64,000 nt of DNA from Streptomyces alboflavus (GCF_000716675.1 NZ_JNXT01000010.1:79674-143673), one strand, 5' to 3'; counted from the stretch's first letter, positions 16,055-25,442 are shown. Made by a program: numbers and translations. Notes: generated from the sequence alone by a model not told the origin.

Positions 16055-17530
16055 GTGGCCGTCGTCGAGAAGTGGAAATCGCAGAGCAGCCGACCCGAGC
16101 GTCGCGACCGCGAACGACCGGCCCACCGGCTGCTCGTCGCCGTGTGCGCCCTCTTCGCCCTCGCCTCGCTGGCCCTCGTCCCCCTCGACCTGCGGCTCGG
16201 CTGGGACGAACTGGTCTACGCCAGCCGCTTCGGCCCCTACGCCCCCGACCAGGCACCCGGCGTGCCCTTCAGCGCGCCCCGCACCCGGGGCGTGCCCGTG
16301 CTGCTCGCACCCGTCGCCTCCTGGAGCGACTCGGTCGTGCTGCTGCGGATGTGGCTGACGGCGCTCGCGACCGCCGCGCTGTACCTGGGCTTCAGGCCCT
16401 GGCTGCGGTCGATGCCGCGGCTGCCGTACGTGGCGGGGATCGCGGCCGCGCTGTACGGCACCCTGTGGACGGCCGTGTTCTACGCCGACGCCGCGATGCC
16501 GAACCACTACACGGCCATGGGCACGGCGGCCGCCGTCGGCCTCTTCCTGCGCCGCCGCCCCGGCCCCCGCGCCTGCGCGGGCATCGCCGCCGGAGTCCTC
16601 GTCGCCACCCTGATGCGGCCCAACGACGGCGTCTCCGTGGCCGTGCCGCTGCTCGCCGCCGCCGTCCTGGTGCCGCTGTGGCGCTCGCGCGCCCGGGCGC
16701 TCGCCGTGCTCGGCGGCCTCGGTGCGGGTCTGCTGCCGTGGGCGATCGAGGCGTACGTTCGCTTCGGTGGCGTACGCGAACGGCTCAGCGACGCCAGCGA
16801 AGTGCAGGGCGGGCTGCGGTTCACGGACTCGCTCCTGCACCAGTTCACGGCGATCGACGGGCCCCTGCTGTGCCGTCCGTGCGAGGGCGACGGGGTGCGG
16901 GTGCCCGCCCTGACGTGGTGGGTGCTGCTCGCCGTGCTCGTGCCGCTCGGGCTGTGGTCGGCGCGGCGGTTCCGGCAGACGGCGACGGCGGCGCAGCTGG
17001 CCCTGGTCGTGGGGCTGTGCGCCGCGCTGCCCTACGTCCTCGTGGTGCCCTACACCGCGCCCCGGTTCCTGCTGCCCACCCACGCGCTGCTCGCGGTGCC
17101 CGCGGCGCTCGGGGTGCTCGCGGCGGTGCGGTGGGCCCGCGCCGCGCGGCGGCCCGCGCTGGCCGGGGGCGTGCTCGCGGGGCTGCTCGCCGGGCATCTG
17201 GCCATGCAGGGCTCCCTCGTCAGCGCCAACGCCCGGATCCAGTCCGAGGCGCGGGAGGACTGGGCGCGGGTGGCCGCGGTCGTGCACGAGCGCGGGGTGC
17301 GGCCGCCCTGTCTGCTCGGCGGCAACACGTCGGTGATCCCGCTGGCGTACGTGGCCGGCTGCGAGCCCGCCCCGCGCGCGCACGAACGAAAGCCCGGGGA
17401 CCGGCGGCGGCCCGACGTGCTGGTCCTTCGGCAGCATGCGGCGCCGCCGTGGGCCAGGGATTGGCAGCGGGTCGCGGTGCCGGACACGTACGCGCGCGGC
17501 TGGCGCGTTCTCGTACCGCCCGACCTGTGA
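16055..17530 (+). CDS. Polytopic membrane protein, possible GT-C glycosyltransferase
   Basis: About 491 residues with at least nine hydrophobic segments. After the first segment (LLVAVCALFALASLALVPL) comes LRLGWDELVYASRFGPYAP, an acidic pair in the first outer loop as in GT-C enzymes that use polyprenyl-phosphate sugars. The C-terminal 100 residues are a soluble outer domain with EDWARVAAVVHERG. No database family is recognised beyond this pattern. GTG 16055 gives a charged N-terminus before the first segment; an ATG at 16013 is possible. The acceptor and donor are unknown. Confidence 0.7.
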   Translation: MAVVEKWKSQSSRPERRDRERPAHRLLVAVCALFALASLALVPLDLRLGWDELVYASRFGPYAPDQAPGVPFSAPRTRGVPVLLAPVASWSDSVVLLRMWLTALATAALYLGFRPWLRSMPRLPYVAGIAAALYGTLWTAVFYADAAMPNHYTAMGTAAAVGLFLRRRPGPRACAGIAAGVLVATLMRPNDGVSVAVPLLAAAVLVPLWRSRARALAVLGGLGAGLLPWAIEAYVRFGGVRERLSDASEVQGGLRFTDSLLHQFTAIDGPLLCRPCEGDGVRVPALTWWVLLAVLVPLGLWSARRFRQTATAAQLALVVGLCAALPYVLVVPYTAPRFLLPTHALLAVPAALGVLAAVRWARAARRPALAGGVLAGLLAGHLAMQGSLVSANARIQSEAREDWARVAAVVHERGVRPPCLLGGNTSVIPLAYVAGCEPAPRAHERKPGDRRRPDVLVLRQHAAPPWARDWQRVAVPDTYARGWRVLVPPDL

Positions 17531-17572
17531 ATTTCCGTCGTACGGGCGGAGTTTGAGGGCCCGGCGCGATGA

Positions 17573-18661
<1,089 letters not shown>

Positions 18662-18725
18662 GCCGCCGACCGGGCCGCCGACCGGGCCTCCGGACGTAGC
18701 TCCCCGGACCTAGGTCCCCCTGGAC

Positions 18726-18768
18726 GCGAATGCTTGCGCGTGCATATAGTGCACGCGCAGGCATTCGC
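18726..18768. promoter_or_regulatory. 43-bp palindromic operator over a -10 element
   Basis: GCGAATGC (18726-18733) mirrors GCATTCGC (18761-18768). The inner TGCGCGTGCA (18735-18744) mirrors TGCACGCGCA (18750-18759). Apart from the outer/inner junction (18734/18760) and the centre, every base pairs. TATAGT (18745-18750), a good -10 element, lies at the centre. A dimeric repressor bound here would occlude the promoter of the reductase gene at 18807. Confidence 0.75.
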
Positions 18769-18806
18769 TGTGCGCAAGCAGCGCGCACTTCATCCCAGGG
18801 AGACCC

Positions 18807-19421
18807 ATGGCCACCCGCAGCTTCCTCTTCGTCCACGGCAGCGCGCGCCCCGACGGCAACACCGCCATGCTGGCCCGCAAGGCCGCCGAGCAACTGCCCG
18901 CCGACGTCGAGCAGCGCTGGATCGACCTCGCCGACCACCCGCTCCCCGACTTCAAGGACCTGCGGCACGACGACTCCGTCCCGCGCGCCCGCCCCCGCCC
19001 GGAGGGCGACACCGAGGCGCTGCTCCTGGACGCCACCCTCGCCGCCACGGACATCGTGATCGCGTCGCCGCTGTACTGGTACTCGGTGTCGGCCACCACC
19101 AAGCGCTACCTGGACTACTGGGACGCCTGGCTGGAGGTGCCGGAGCTGAGCTTCAAGGACGAGATGGCGGGGCGCACGCTGTGGGGCGTGACGGCGCTCG
19201 CGGACCGCAACGAGGCGGCCGCGGACCCGCTGGTCGGCACCCTGCGCAACACCGCCGCGTTCTTCCCGATGCGCTTCGGCGGCGTCCTGTTCGGCAACGG
19301 CACCCGCCCCGGTCACGTCCTGAACGACACCGAGGCCCTGGCGCGCGCCAAGACGTTCTTCGCCCAGGAGGACATCCCGCTGGCCACGTTCCCATTCACG
19401 TCCTCGGACTACAGCGAGTAG
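18807..19421 (+). CDS. NADPH-dependent FMN reductase / flavodoxin-fold oxidoreductase
   Basis: A 204-residue flavoprotein. The N-terminal FMN phosphate loop is FVHGSARPDGNTAMLARKA, and DIVIASPLYWYSVSATTKRYLDYW matches the second flavin-contacting loop of this family. Members reduce flavins, quinones or azo compounds. GGAG in AGGGAGACCC precedes the ATG. The long palindrome at 18726-18768 suggests tight repression by a TetR- or MarR-type factor, but no regulator gene is adjacent, so it must be encoded elsewhere. Confidence 0.88.
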   Translation: MATRSFLFVHGSARPDGNTAMLARKAAEQLPADVEQRWIDLADHPLPDFKDLRHDDSVPRARPRPEGDTEALLLDATLAATDIVIASPLYWYSVSATTKRYLDYWDAWLEVPELSFKDEMAGRTLWGVTALADRNEAAADPLVGTLRNTAAFFPMRFGGVLFGNGTRPGHVLNDTEALARAKTFFAQEDIPLATFPFTSSDYSE

Positions 19422-19445
19422 GCCCTGGACGGTGAGCGGGCCGAG

Positions 19446-20495
19446 CTAGGAGGCGATGTCCTTCGCCCCGAACCGCGCCCACGCCGCCGAGCCGAACACC
19501 CCCGCGTACAGCGCCTGGAGGCCGAGGTTCTTCACCAGGTCGTCCCAGTAGACGGGGTCGCGCATCAGGTCGGCGAACGACAGCCAGTAGTGCGAGAACA
19601 GATACGGGTGGATCGCGTGCAGCTGCGGGATCTGGTCGACGATCTGGACGGTGATGAGCAGGCCCACGGTCGTCGCCATGGCGGCGATGCCGCTGCTCGT
19701 CATCGTCGACACGAACAGGCCGAGCGCCGAGACCCCGATCAGTGAGGCGGCCACGACCAGCGCGATCAGCAGGGCCCGCAGCAGCCCGTCCGAGAAGCTG
19801 ATCCGCGTCCCGGAGATCGTCGTGACCTCCCCCAGCGGGAACAGCAACGCCCCCACCGCCAGCGCGGACGCCGCCACCACCAGCGTCGCGACCAGGCAGA
19901 ACGTCAGCGCGGCGGCGTACTTGGCGAGCAGCAGGCGGGTGCGGCCCGCGGGTGCCACCAGGAGGTAGCGCAGCGTCCCCGCGCTCGCCTCGCCCGCGAT
20001 GGCATCGCCCGCGACGACGCCGATCGCCATCGGCAGGAAGAACGGCAGGGTCGCCGCCAGCGCCGTGAACACCAGGAACAGACCGTTGTTGGTGACCTGC
20101 GCGATGAACGCGGGCCCGCCGCCCCCGTCGGGACCGCCGCCGCCGACGGAGCCGCCGTCGCTCGTCTCGATCTTCACGGCGATGCCCACGAGCACGGGCA
20201 CGGCGGCGAGCACCGCGAGCAGCGCGAGGGTGCGCCAGCGGCGGAAGGTGAGGGACAGCTCGCTGCGGAACAGGCCCAGGGTCCAGGCGAGGCGCACGGG
20301 GCGGGGCTCGGTGGGGTGAGCCCTGTCGGCGTGCGCTGTGGTGGCGTGGGCCTTGGCGGCATGCGGCGTGGTGGCGTGGGCCTTGGCGGCATGCGCCGTG
20401 GTGGCGTGCGCCGTGGTGGCGTGCGTCGTGGCGGGGCTCGTCCCGTCCGCCCCGTCCGTGCCATCCGCCCCGGCCGTCACTTCAGCCCGCGACAT
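19446..20495 (-). CDS. ABC-2-type transporter permease
   Basis: A 349-residue permease with about six hydrophobic segments, starting near residue 75 (LALLAVLAAVPVLVGIAV). GEASAGTLRYLLVAPAGRTRLLLAKY is the segment after helix 2 typical of ABC-2 exporters. It overlaps the upstream ATPase gene by 14 bases, and GAGAGGGA precedes ATG 20495. The first 60 residues are an unusual Ala/Thr/His/Lys tail built from five-residue repeats (ATTAH, AAKAH), encoded by a 15-bp minisatellite at about 20335-20427. The exported substrate is unknown. Confidence 0.88.
   Translation of the reverse strand: MSRAEVTAGADGTDGADGTSPATTHATTAHATTAHAAKAHATTPHAAKAHATTAHADRAHPTEPRPVRLAWTLGLFRSELSLTFRRWRTLALLAVLAAVPVLVGIAVKIETSDGGSVGGGGPDGGGGPAFIAQVTNNGLFLVFTALAATLPFFLPMAIGVVAGDAIAGEASAGTLRYLLVAPAGRTRLLLAKYAAALTFCLVATLVVAASALAVGALLFPLGEVTTISGTRISFSDGLLRALLIALVVAASLIGVSALGLFVSTMTSSGIAAMATTVGLLITVQIVDQIPQLHAIHPYLFSHYWLSFADLMRDPVYWDDLVKNLGLQALYAGVFGSAAWARFGAKDIAS
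20335..20427. repeat. 15/30-bp minisatellite inside the ABC permease gene
   Basis: A 30-base unit beginning GTGGTGGCGTGGGCC at 20338 repeats at 20368 with one change. Two 15-base copies follow at 20398 and 20413. Because the unit is a multiple of three, copy number can change without a frameshift. Confidence 0.8.
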
Positions 20496-21402
20496 CAAAT
20501 CCCTCTCCCGTCAGCGCGACGAACGCGTCCTCCAAGGAGGCCCGTTCGACGCCGAATCCACGGACGCGGACGCCCGCCTCGACCAGTGCGGCGTTCACGT
20601 CGGCGAGGTCCGTGCCGGGCGGCTCGCCCGTGACGCGGTCCTCGGTGACGACCAGGTCGGCCACGCCCAGCTCCTTCAGGACGCGGGCCGCGTCGCCGGT
20701 GTCCGGCGTCGTCACCGAGAGCCGTCCGCGCGCGCCGGCCGCGAGTTCGGCGACCGGGCCCTGCGTGATCAGACGGCCCTGCGCCATCACCGCCGCGTGC
20801 GTGCAGACCTGCTCGATCTCGTCCAGGAGGTGCGAGGAGAGGAAGACGGTGGTCCCGTCGGACGCCAGCTCCCGCACCAGGGAGCGGATCTCGCGCATGC
20901 CCTGCGGGTCGAGCCCGTTCGTCGGCTCGTCGAGGACAAGCAGTTCGCGCGGCTGCAGCAGGGCGGCGGCCAGGCCGAGGCGCTGCTTCATGCCGAGCGA
21001 GTACGCCTTGGCCTTCTTGCCCGCGGCCGCCGTCAGGCCGACCCGGTCCAGGGCCGCGTCGGCGCGCGCCCCGCGGGTGCGGGGGTCGGCGGTCGGGTCG
21101 GCGGAGTCGTACCGCAGGAGGTTGTCGCGGCCGGAGAGGAAGCCGTAGAGCGCGGGGCCCTCGATGAGCGCGCCCACGTGCGGCAGGACCCTGCGGGTCT
21201 CGAACGGCATGGGGCGGCCGAGGACCTTGGCGCGGCCGGAAGTCGGCTCGATCAGGCCCATCAGCATGCGGATCGTCGTGGTCTTGCCGGAGCCGTTGGG
21301 GCCGAGGAACCCGAAGACGCTGCCGCCCGGGACGCTGAGGTCGAGGCCGTCCACGGCGAGGTGCTTGCCGTACCGCTTGGTCAGCCCGGACGTCTCGATC
21401 AC
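20482..21402 (-). CDS. ABC transporter ATP-binding protein
   Basis: A 306-residue ATPase of the drug-exporter group. Walker A is GPNGSGKTTT, the signature YSLGMKQRLGLA and Walker B LLVLDEPTNGLDPQG. The C-terminal 80 residues (LSVTTPDTGDAARVLKELG) form the extension common in this group. GTG 21402 follows AGGGG by five bases; a longer start at 21558 would run through the palindrome 21470-21517. It energises the permease encoded next. Confidence 0.93.
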   Translation of the reverse strand: MIETSGLTKRYGKHLAVDGLDLSVPGGSVFGFLGPNGSGKTTTIRMLMGLIEPTSGRAKVLGRPMPFETRRVLPHVGALIEGPALYGFLSGRDNLLRYDSADPTADPRTRGARADAALDRVGLTAAAGKKAKAYSLGMKQRLGLAAALLQPRELLVLDEPTNGLDPQGMREIRSLVRELASDGTTVFLSSHLLDEIEQVCTHAAVMAQGRLITQGPVAELAAGARGRLSVTTPDTGDAARVLKELGVADLVVTEDRVTGEPPGTDLADVNAALVEAGVRVRGFGVERASLEDAFVALTGEGFDVAG

Positions 21403-21469
21403 GCTGCCCCTGGTCCCGCCCGTGGTGCTCGGCACCGGCTTCCTCCCGTTGAACGTCTGGCTGAACGAT

Positions 21470-21517
21470 GGGCGGCGGTTGGGAGGTACCGGTTCCGGTA
21501 CCTCCCAACCGCCGCCC
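21470..21517. terminator. 48-bp palindrome between LolA-like and ABC genes
   Basis: GGGCGGCGGTTGGGAGG (21470-21486) and the following TACCGG pair base for base with CCGGTACCTCCCAACC... through 21517, giving 23-bp arms around TT. It starts 48 bases after the stop of the upstream LolA-like gene on the same strand, so it is probably that gene's terminator; there is no T-run. Being 68 bases before the ABC start, it could also be an operator. Confidence 0.65.
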
Positions 21518-21564
21518 GCTCTCACGTGCTCACGGCGCCCGGCCCCGCTGGGCCGCACACGGCT

Positions 21565-22818
21565 CTACTGGGCCGCGTTCGCCGCCTTGACCAGCGCGTC
21601 CTTCGTGACCGCGCCGACGTACACCTTGCCGTCGTCGGTGACCAGGGCGTTGATCAGGCGGGTCTTGAAGACCGTGCCCGAGCCGAAGTCGCCGTTCACC
21701 TTGTCGCCGAGGGAGTCGAGGAACTTCGCCGCCTCCTGCGGCACCTCGTCGGAACCGGCGGCCGACGTCGGCAGGCCCTGGCCGCCCGGCAGCTTCAGCT
21801 CGGCGATGGACGTCCAGCCCTCGCCGATGACGTTCAGGCCCTCGGGGCCCTCGCCCTCGAAGTCCCCGCCGCGGTGGCCGGGCTTCTTGGACCCGTCGCC
21901 CTCCTCGGTGACCTTCGTGCCCTTCGGCGGCTTGAAGTCGAAGGTGGACGCCGACGGCTTGCCGAAGTCGACCTTCGTGAAGCCCGCGTCGACGACGGCG
22001 GAGCCGCCGCCGGCCGGGGACAGCGTGAACTTCAGCGGCGTACCGGTCTTCTCGTCCACCGCGACGGTGATCTGGCCGACCGTCGAACCGGAGTCCTTCG
22101 GCTTCAGCACCAGGCGGTAGGCGTCCCGGCCCGCGACCTGCGCGCTGCCGTCGACCTTCACGGACGTCGAGGACTTCTCGGCCGCCTTCAGGGCCTGCTC
22201 GGCGAACTCCTTGGGCGTGGCGGGAAGTTCCTTCGGCAGGTCCTTGCCGCCCTTGTCGCCCTTCTTGTCGGCGTGGCCGCCGCCGTCCTTGGAGTGATAC
22301 GCCTCGTTCGACGCGCTGTCGTACGCCCAGACGTCGTCGCCGTTGTGGATCAGGCTGTACTCGGCGGCGTCGTCGAGCACCGACAGCTTCTGCTTGTCGG
22401 GGCCGTCGGCCGCGATCCGCAGGGTGTGCGTGCCGGAGGCCAGCTCCATCAGCTTGGCGCTCGGGTCGGCCGCTCCCTTGCCGCCCTTGCCGCCCTCGTC
22501 GTCCCCGCCGCCCCCGGCGCCCGGCGCAAAACCGCCGGTCATGCCGGAGCCGAACGACGGCAGGCCCAGGTCGGTGCTGATCTTCACGGTGCCGGAGAGC
22601 TGCTCGGTGTCCGACGCGGCGATCTTCTCGATGAGTTCCTGTGCGGTGATCTCCGGCAGATCCGGGTCACCCGAGGTGGCGAGTGCCGGGACGAGCCCGA
22701 TGGTCGCCGCGGCCACCCCCGCCACCGCGAGCGGGACGACATAGCGCACGGCCTTGCGGCGGCCCGCGCTGAGCTCGTCTGCCTCGGTGGTGTCCTGCTC
22801 CGGTTCGTACGGTGCCAT
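21565..22818 (-). CDS. LolA-like / DUF2092-type membrane-anchored protein
   Basis: A 417-residue envelope protein. One hydrophobic segment near residues 25-48 (YVVPLAVAGVAAATIGLVPAL) anchors or exports it. The outer part resembles the LolA/LppX fold: GTVKISTDLGLPSF, LRIAADGPDKQKLSVLDDAAEYSLIHNGDDVWAYD split over two strands, then AYRLVLKPKDSGS and VDEKTGTPLKFTL. A Gly/Lys-rich insertion (about residues 105-130) and an acidic one near 305 interrupt it. In actinobacteria such proteins bind lipids or act as anti-sigma-like lipoproteins. The next gene downstream is an ABC exporter, which fits envelope transport. Start ATG 22818 has GGAGGTAAGG upstream. Confidence 0.78.
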   Translation of the reverse strand: MAPYEPEQDTTEADELSAGRRKAVRYVVPLAVAGVAAATIGLVPALATSGDPDLPEITAQELIEKIAASDTEQLSGTVKISTDLGLPSFGSGMTGGFAPGAGGGGDDEGGKGGKGAADPSAKLMELASGTHTLRIAADGPDKQKLSVLDDAAEYSLIHNGDDVWAYDSASNEAYHSKDGGGHADKKGDKGGKDLPKELPATPKEFAEQALKAAEKSSTSVKVDGSAQVAGRDAYRLVLKPKDSGSTVGQITVAVDEKTGTPLKFTLSPAGGGSAVVDAGFTKVDFGKPSASTFDFKPPKGTKVTEEGDGSKKPGHRGGDFEGEGPEGLNVIGEGWTSIAELKLPGGQGLPTSAAGSDEVPQEAAKFLDSLGDKVNGDFGSGTVFKTRLINALVTDDGKVYVGAVTKDALVKAANAAQ

Positions 22819-23214
22819 TGTGTGCCTTACCTCCGTCGTCGGCGGCGGCGATTCGTTCCTCGCGTGCACTCGTCCACCCCGCGCCGCCATTCTCACCCGA
22901 ATTGGTCAGGATGTGGTTGTCGGTACCTGTCTTCGTCTGTCTCCATCCGACCAAATCGGCCACGCGGAAGCGTCAGACCCCGGGAGCAAGTCCGCGTACT
23001 GCTCTGGGATGACAAAAAGGGGCGGCACCTCCCCCGTCCCGTAAGGGGAGGCGCCGCCCGGGAGGGTGACGGTCGGTGCGTCACGGGGGAGTTCCGCACG
23101 TACGTCACATGGTCTGAGCGTCGCGTTCTGGCGCTGCGACGACCGGCGAAGCGGTCAGCGCTGCACGAAGACGACCGGCGAAGCGGTCAGTCAGCGCTGC
23201 ACGAAAACGGTCAG
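22819..23214. other. Intergenic stretch with terminator and gene-end duplications
   Basis: No gene is supported. The right part carries partial duplications of the CHRD gene's last codons (23138-23233), the middle a minus-strand terminator (23013-23059), and the left part must hold the promoter of the LolA-like gene, whose elements I cannot place with confidence. Confidence 0.6.
23013..23059 (-). terminator. Intrinsic terminator of the CHRD gene
   Basis: GGGCGGCACCTCCCC (23020-23034) pairs with GGGGAGGCGCCGCCC (23045-23059) with one mismatch and a 10-base loop. Read on the minus strand it is followed by CTTTTTG (from 23019 down), a real U-tract, which is uncommon in this genus. Confidence 0.8.
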
Positions 23215-23233
23215 TCAGCGCTGTACGAAGACG
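23138..23233. repeat. Tandem copies of the 3' end of the CHRD gene
   Basis: A 19-bp sequence starting TCAGCGCTG.ACGAA occurs at 23155-23173, 23191-23209 and 23215-23233. The last is the true end of the CHRD gene, stop codon included. A 21-bp sequence ending GCGGTCAG is also repeated, at 23138-23158 and 23170-23190. Confidence 0.8.
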
Positions 23234-24243
23234 TAGTCCGCGCCGTACGGAACGGCCACGATCTTGCCCTTGGCGCAGCCGCCGGACGGCTGGACGCCGC
23301 CGACGGTGTTCAGGCGCAGGATCTCGGTCGTGCCCGCGAGCAGCCCGCGCTTCTTGCCGACCTGCTTGGCCTTCAGGTCGAGTTCGGCGATGTTCTTCGC
23401 GCCGTTGGGCGTCTTGGAGATGAGCTTGCCGGTGACGCCGCTGCGGTCGGGCGCGACCCAGCGCGGGGTGCCGGAGTTCGGCGCGACGAAGTCGTGGGCG
23501 ATGTGGCCGCCGAGGGTCGCGCGGACGTCGCGCTGCTGGAAGGTGAAGCCGCCCGAGCCGTCCTCGGCCTTCTTGCATTGGTAGATCTGCTTGCCCTTGA
23601 GCACGGAGGCCTGGAAGCTGCGGGCGGCCGCGTCCAGGGAGACGTTCGCGGTGACCTTGTGGAGCTGGCCGCGGACGGCTCCGCCGGGGAACTCGGCGGT
23701 GTGCAGGTTGGCGTAGAAGCCGTTCGGGTTCGCCTTGAGCTGCCCCAGCAGCGCGGCGTCCGCGACCTTGACCGTGCCGGTCACGCGCTGGTGCTCGGCC
23801 TTGGCGAGCAGCTTGGTGAAGTCGACCTTGATGCCGCCGTTGGTGCCCTTGACGCCCTGGTGGATGTGGAGCGCGGACGGCTTGGCGGTGCCGCGCCACT
23901 TGACGGTGACGCTGACCTTGTCGCCCTTGACCTTCACGAACTGCAGGGCCGCGCCGTCCTTGTCCCCGACGGCGGGACCGCCCTGCACGGGCACCTCGTT
24001 GGCCCCGTTCATGCTGGCCACGAAGAGGGAGCCGCCGCGGCTCGCGGTGCTGCTCCGCACCTCGACGGCGTCCCCGCCGTGGGCCCCGCCGTGCGCGGCG
24101 CTCTTGGAGCCCTTCGCCTCGCTCCCGCTGTCCGCCGTCGCGGGCAGGGCGGCGGCGGCAACCCCGGCGGCCGCGGCGACCGCGACACCGGTGACGATCA
24201 GGGTGCGGCGACGGTTCTTCGCAGAAGTACTGATGGCGCCCAT
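23215..24243 (-). CDS. Secreted CHRD-domain + DUF3455-like protein
   Basis: A 342-residue exported protein. Signal peptide: residues 1-38, with RRR before an alanine-rich core. A CHRD domain spans about 70-200 (MNGANEVPVQGGPAVGDKDG, ALHIHQGVKG, NLHTAEFPGGAVRGQL). The C-terminal 130 residues (IYQCKKAEDGSGGFTFQQRD, PRWVAPDRSGVTGK, LRLNTVGGVQPSGGC, VPYGADYVFVQ) look like the DUF3455 family, normally a separate protein. Function is unknown; CHRD domains are thought to be extracellular binding modules. GGGGAG precedes the ATG but lies inside a long potential hairpin with the upstream leader. Confidence 0.85.
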   Translation of the reverse strand: MGAISTSAKNRRRTLIVTGVAVAAAAGVAAAALPATADSGSEAKGSKSAAHGGAHGGDAVEVRSSTASRGGSLFVASMNGANEVPVQGGPAVGDKDGAALQFVKVKGDKVSVTVKWRGTAKPSALHIHQGVKGTNGGIKVDFTKLLAKAEHQRVTGTVKVADAALLGQLKANPNGFYANLHTAEFPGGAVRGQLHKVTANVSLDAAARSFQASVLKGKQIYQCKKAEDGSGGFTFQQRDVRATLGGHIAHDFVAPNSGTPRWVAPDRSGVTGKLISKTPNGAKNIAELDLKAKQVGKKRGLLAGTTEILRLNTVGGVQPSGGCAKGKIVAVPYGADYVFVQR

Positions 24244-24354
24244 GACGTGAAATCTCCCCGTTCCTCAGCCGACGCCCCCTGCGTCAGCTTCTGGGCATGA
24301 GTACGGAACGGATCTGAGCCTGGACTCAATCCAAGCTGAGGAATTTCACGTGAC
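24244..24354 (-). promoter_or_regulatory. Leader hairpin bulging the CHRD Shine-Dalgarno
   Basis: On the transcribed strand, ACGTGAAATTCCTCAGC (24351 down to 24335) pairs with GCTGAGGA (24269 down to 24262) and ATTTCACGT (24253 down to 24245). The 17-bp helix is interrupted only by an unpaired ACGGGGAG, which contains the ribosome binding site. The start codon follows at 24243. A GTGAC/GTCAC palindrome (24350-24363) adjoins the upstream end. Confidence 0.55.
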
Positions 24355-24399
24355 CTGCGTCACACGTCGAGTCGGCATGGCGGGACGCGGCCCCGAGCC

Positions 24400-25410
24400 T
24401 CACCCCGCGCGGTGGACCACCAGGTCACAGAGCTCGACCAGCGACGCCTTGGCGTCACACTCGGGCAGCGGGGCCAGCGCGGCCCGCGCCTCCTCGGCGT
24501 ACCGCACCGTGTCCCGCCGAGCCAGCTCAAGAGCCGGATGCACCCGCAGCCGCGCCAGCGCCTCGGCGTGCCGCGCGTCGTCCGTGAGGTCGGAGTCGAG
24601 CAGCTCGCACAGCGCGACGTCCTCCGCGAGCCCGAGCCGCGCGACCCGCTCCCGCAGCCGCAGCACCGGCAGCGTGGGAATCCCTTCCCGCAGGTCGGTG
24701 CCGGGCGTCTTCCCGGACTCGGTGGACTCGGACGCGATGTCGAGGACGTCGTCGGCGAGCTGGAAGGCGACCCCGAGCCGCTCCCCGTACTGCGTGAGCA
24801 CGTCCACGACCGCCTCGTCGGCCCCCGACATCATCGCGCCGAACCGGCAGGCGACCGCGACCAGCGAACCGGTCTTGCCCGCGAGCACTTCGAGGTAGTG
24901 GTCGACGGGGTCACGCCCGTCGGAGGGTCCCGCCGTCTCCAGGATCTGCCCGGTGACGAGCCGCTCGAACGCCTCGGCCTGGACCCGGACGGCCTCCGGG
25001 CCGAGGTCGGCCAGCGTGTGGGACGCGCGCGCGAACAGGAAGTCGCCGGTGAGGACCGCGACGGAGTTGCCCCAGCGCTGGTTGGCGCTGGCCACCCCGC
25101 GGCGGACATCGGCCTCGTCCATCACGTCGTCGTGGTACAGCGTCGCGAGGTGCGTCAGCTCCACGACCACGGCGGACGGCACCACACCGGGGGCGTACGG
25201 GTCGCCGAACTGGGCCGTGAGCATCACCAGGAGTGGCCGAAAACGTTTGCCGCCCGCGCGCACGAGGTGCTGTGCGGCCTCGGTGATGAAGGGGACCTCG
25301 CTCTTGGTGGCCTCGAGCAGGCCTTCCTCGACAGCCGCCAACCCGGCCTGGACATCGGCTTCGAGAGCCTGGTCCCGCACGCTCAGCCCGAAGGGCCCGA
25401 CGACGGTCAC
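24400..25410 (-). CDS. Polyprenyl diphosphate synthase (probable menaquinone side chain)
   Basis: A 336-residue all-trans prenyltransferase. The first aspartate-rich motif is DDVMD at residues 94-98 and the second DDVLD near residue 225. RAGGKRFRPLLVML and GKTGSLVAVACRFG are also diagnostic. It condenses isopentenyl diphosphate onto an allylic starter. Chain length cannot be read from motifs alone, but the location near nuo and menaquinone genes and the family suggest it makes the octa- or nonaprenyl tail of menaquinone. A start at GTG 25410 fits the conserved N-terminus. Several TCGAT repeats lie upstream. Confidence 0.9.
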   Translation of the reverse strand: MTVVGPFGLSVRDQALEADVQAGLAAVEEGLLEATKSEVPFITEAAQHLVRAGGKRFRPLLVMLTAQFGDPYAPGVVPSAVVVELTHLATLYHDDVMDEADVRRGVASANQRWGNSVAVLTGDFLFARASHTLADLGPEAVRVQAEAFERLVTGQILETAGPSDGRDPVDHYLEVLAGKTGSLVAVACRFGAMMSGADEAVVDVLTQYGERLGVAFQLADDVLDIASESTESGKTPGTDLREGIPTLPVLRLRERVARLGLAEDVALCELLDSDLTDDARHAEALARLRVHPALELARRDTVRYAEEARAALAPLPECDAKASLVELCDLVVHRAG

Positions 25411-25442
25411 GAGGGGTTCTCCTGTCTGCTGACGATCACAAG

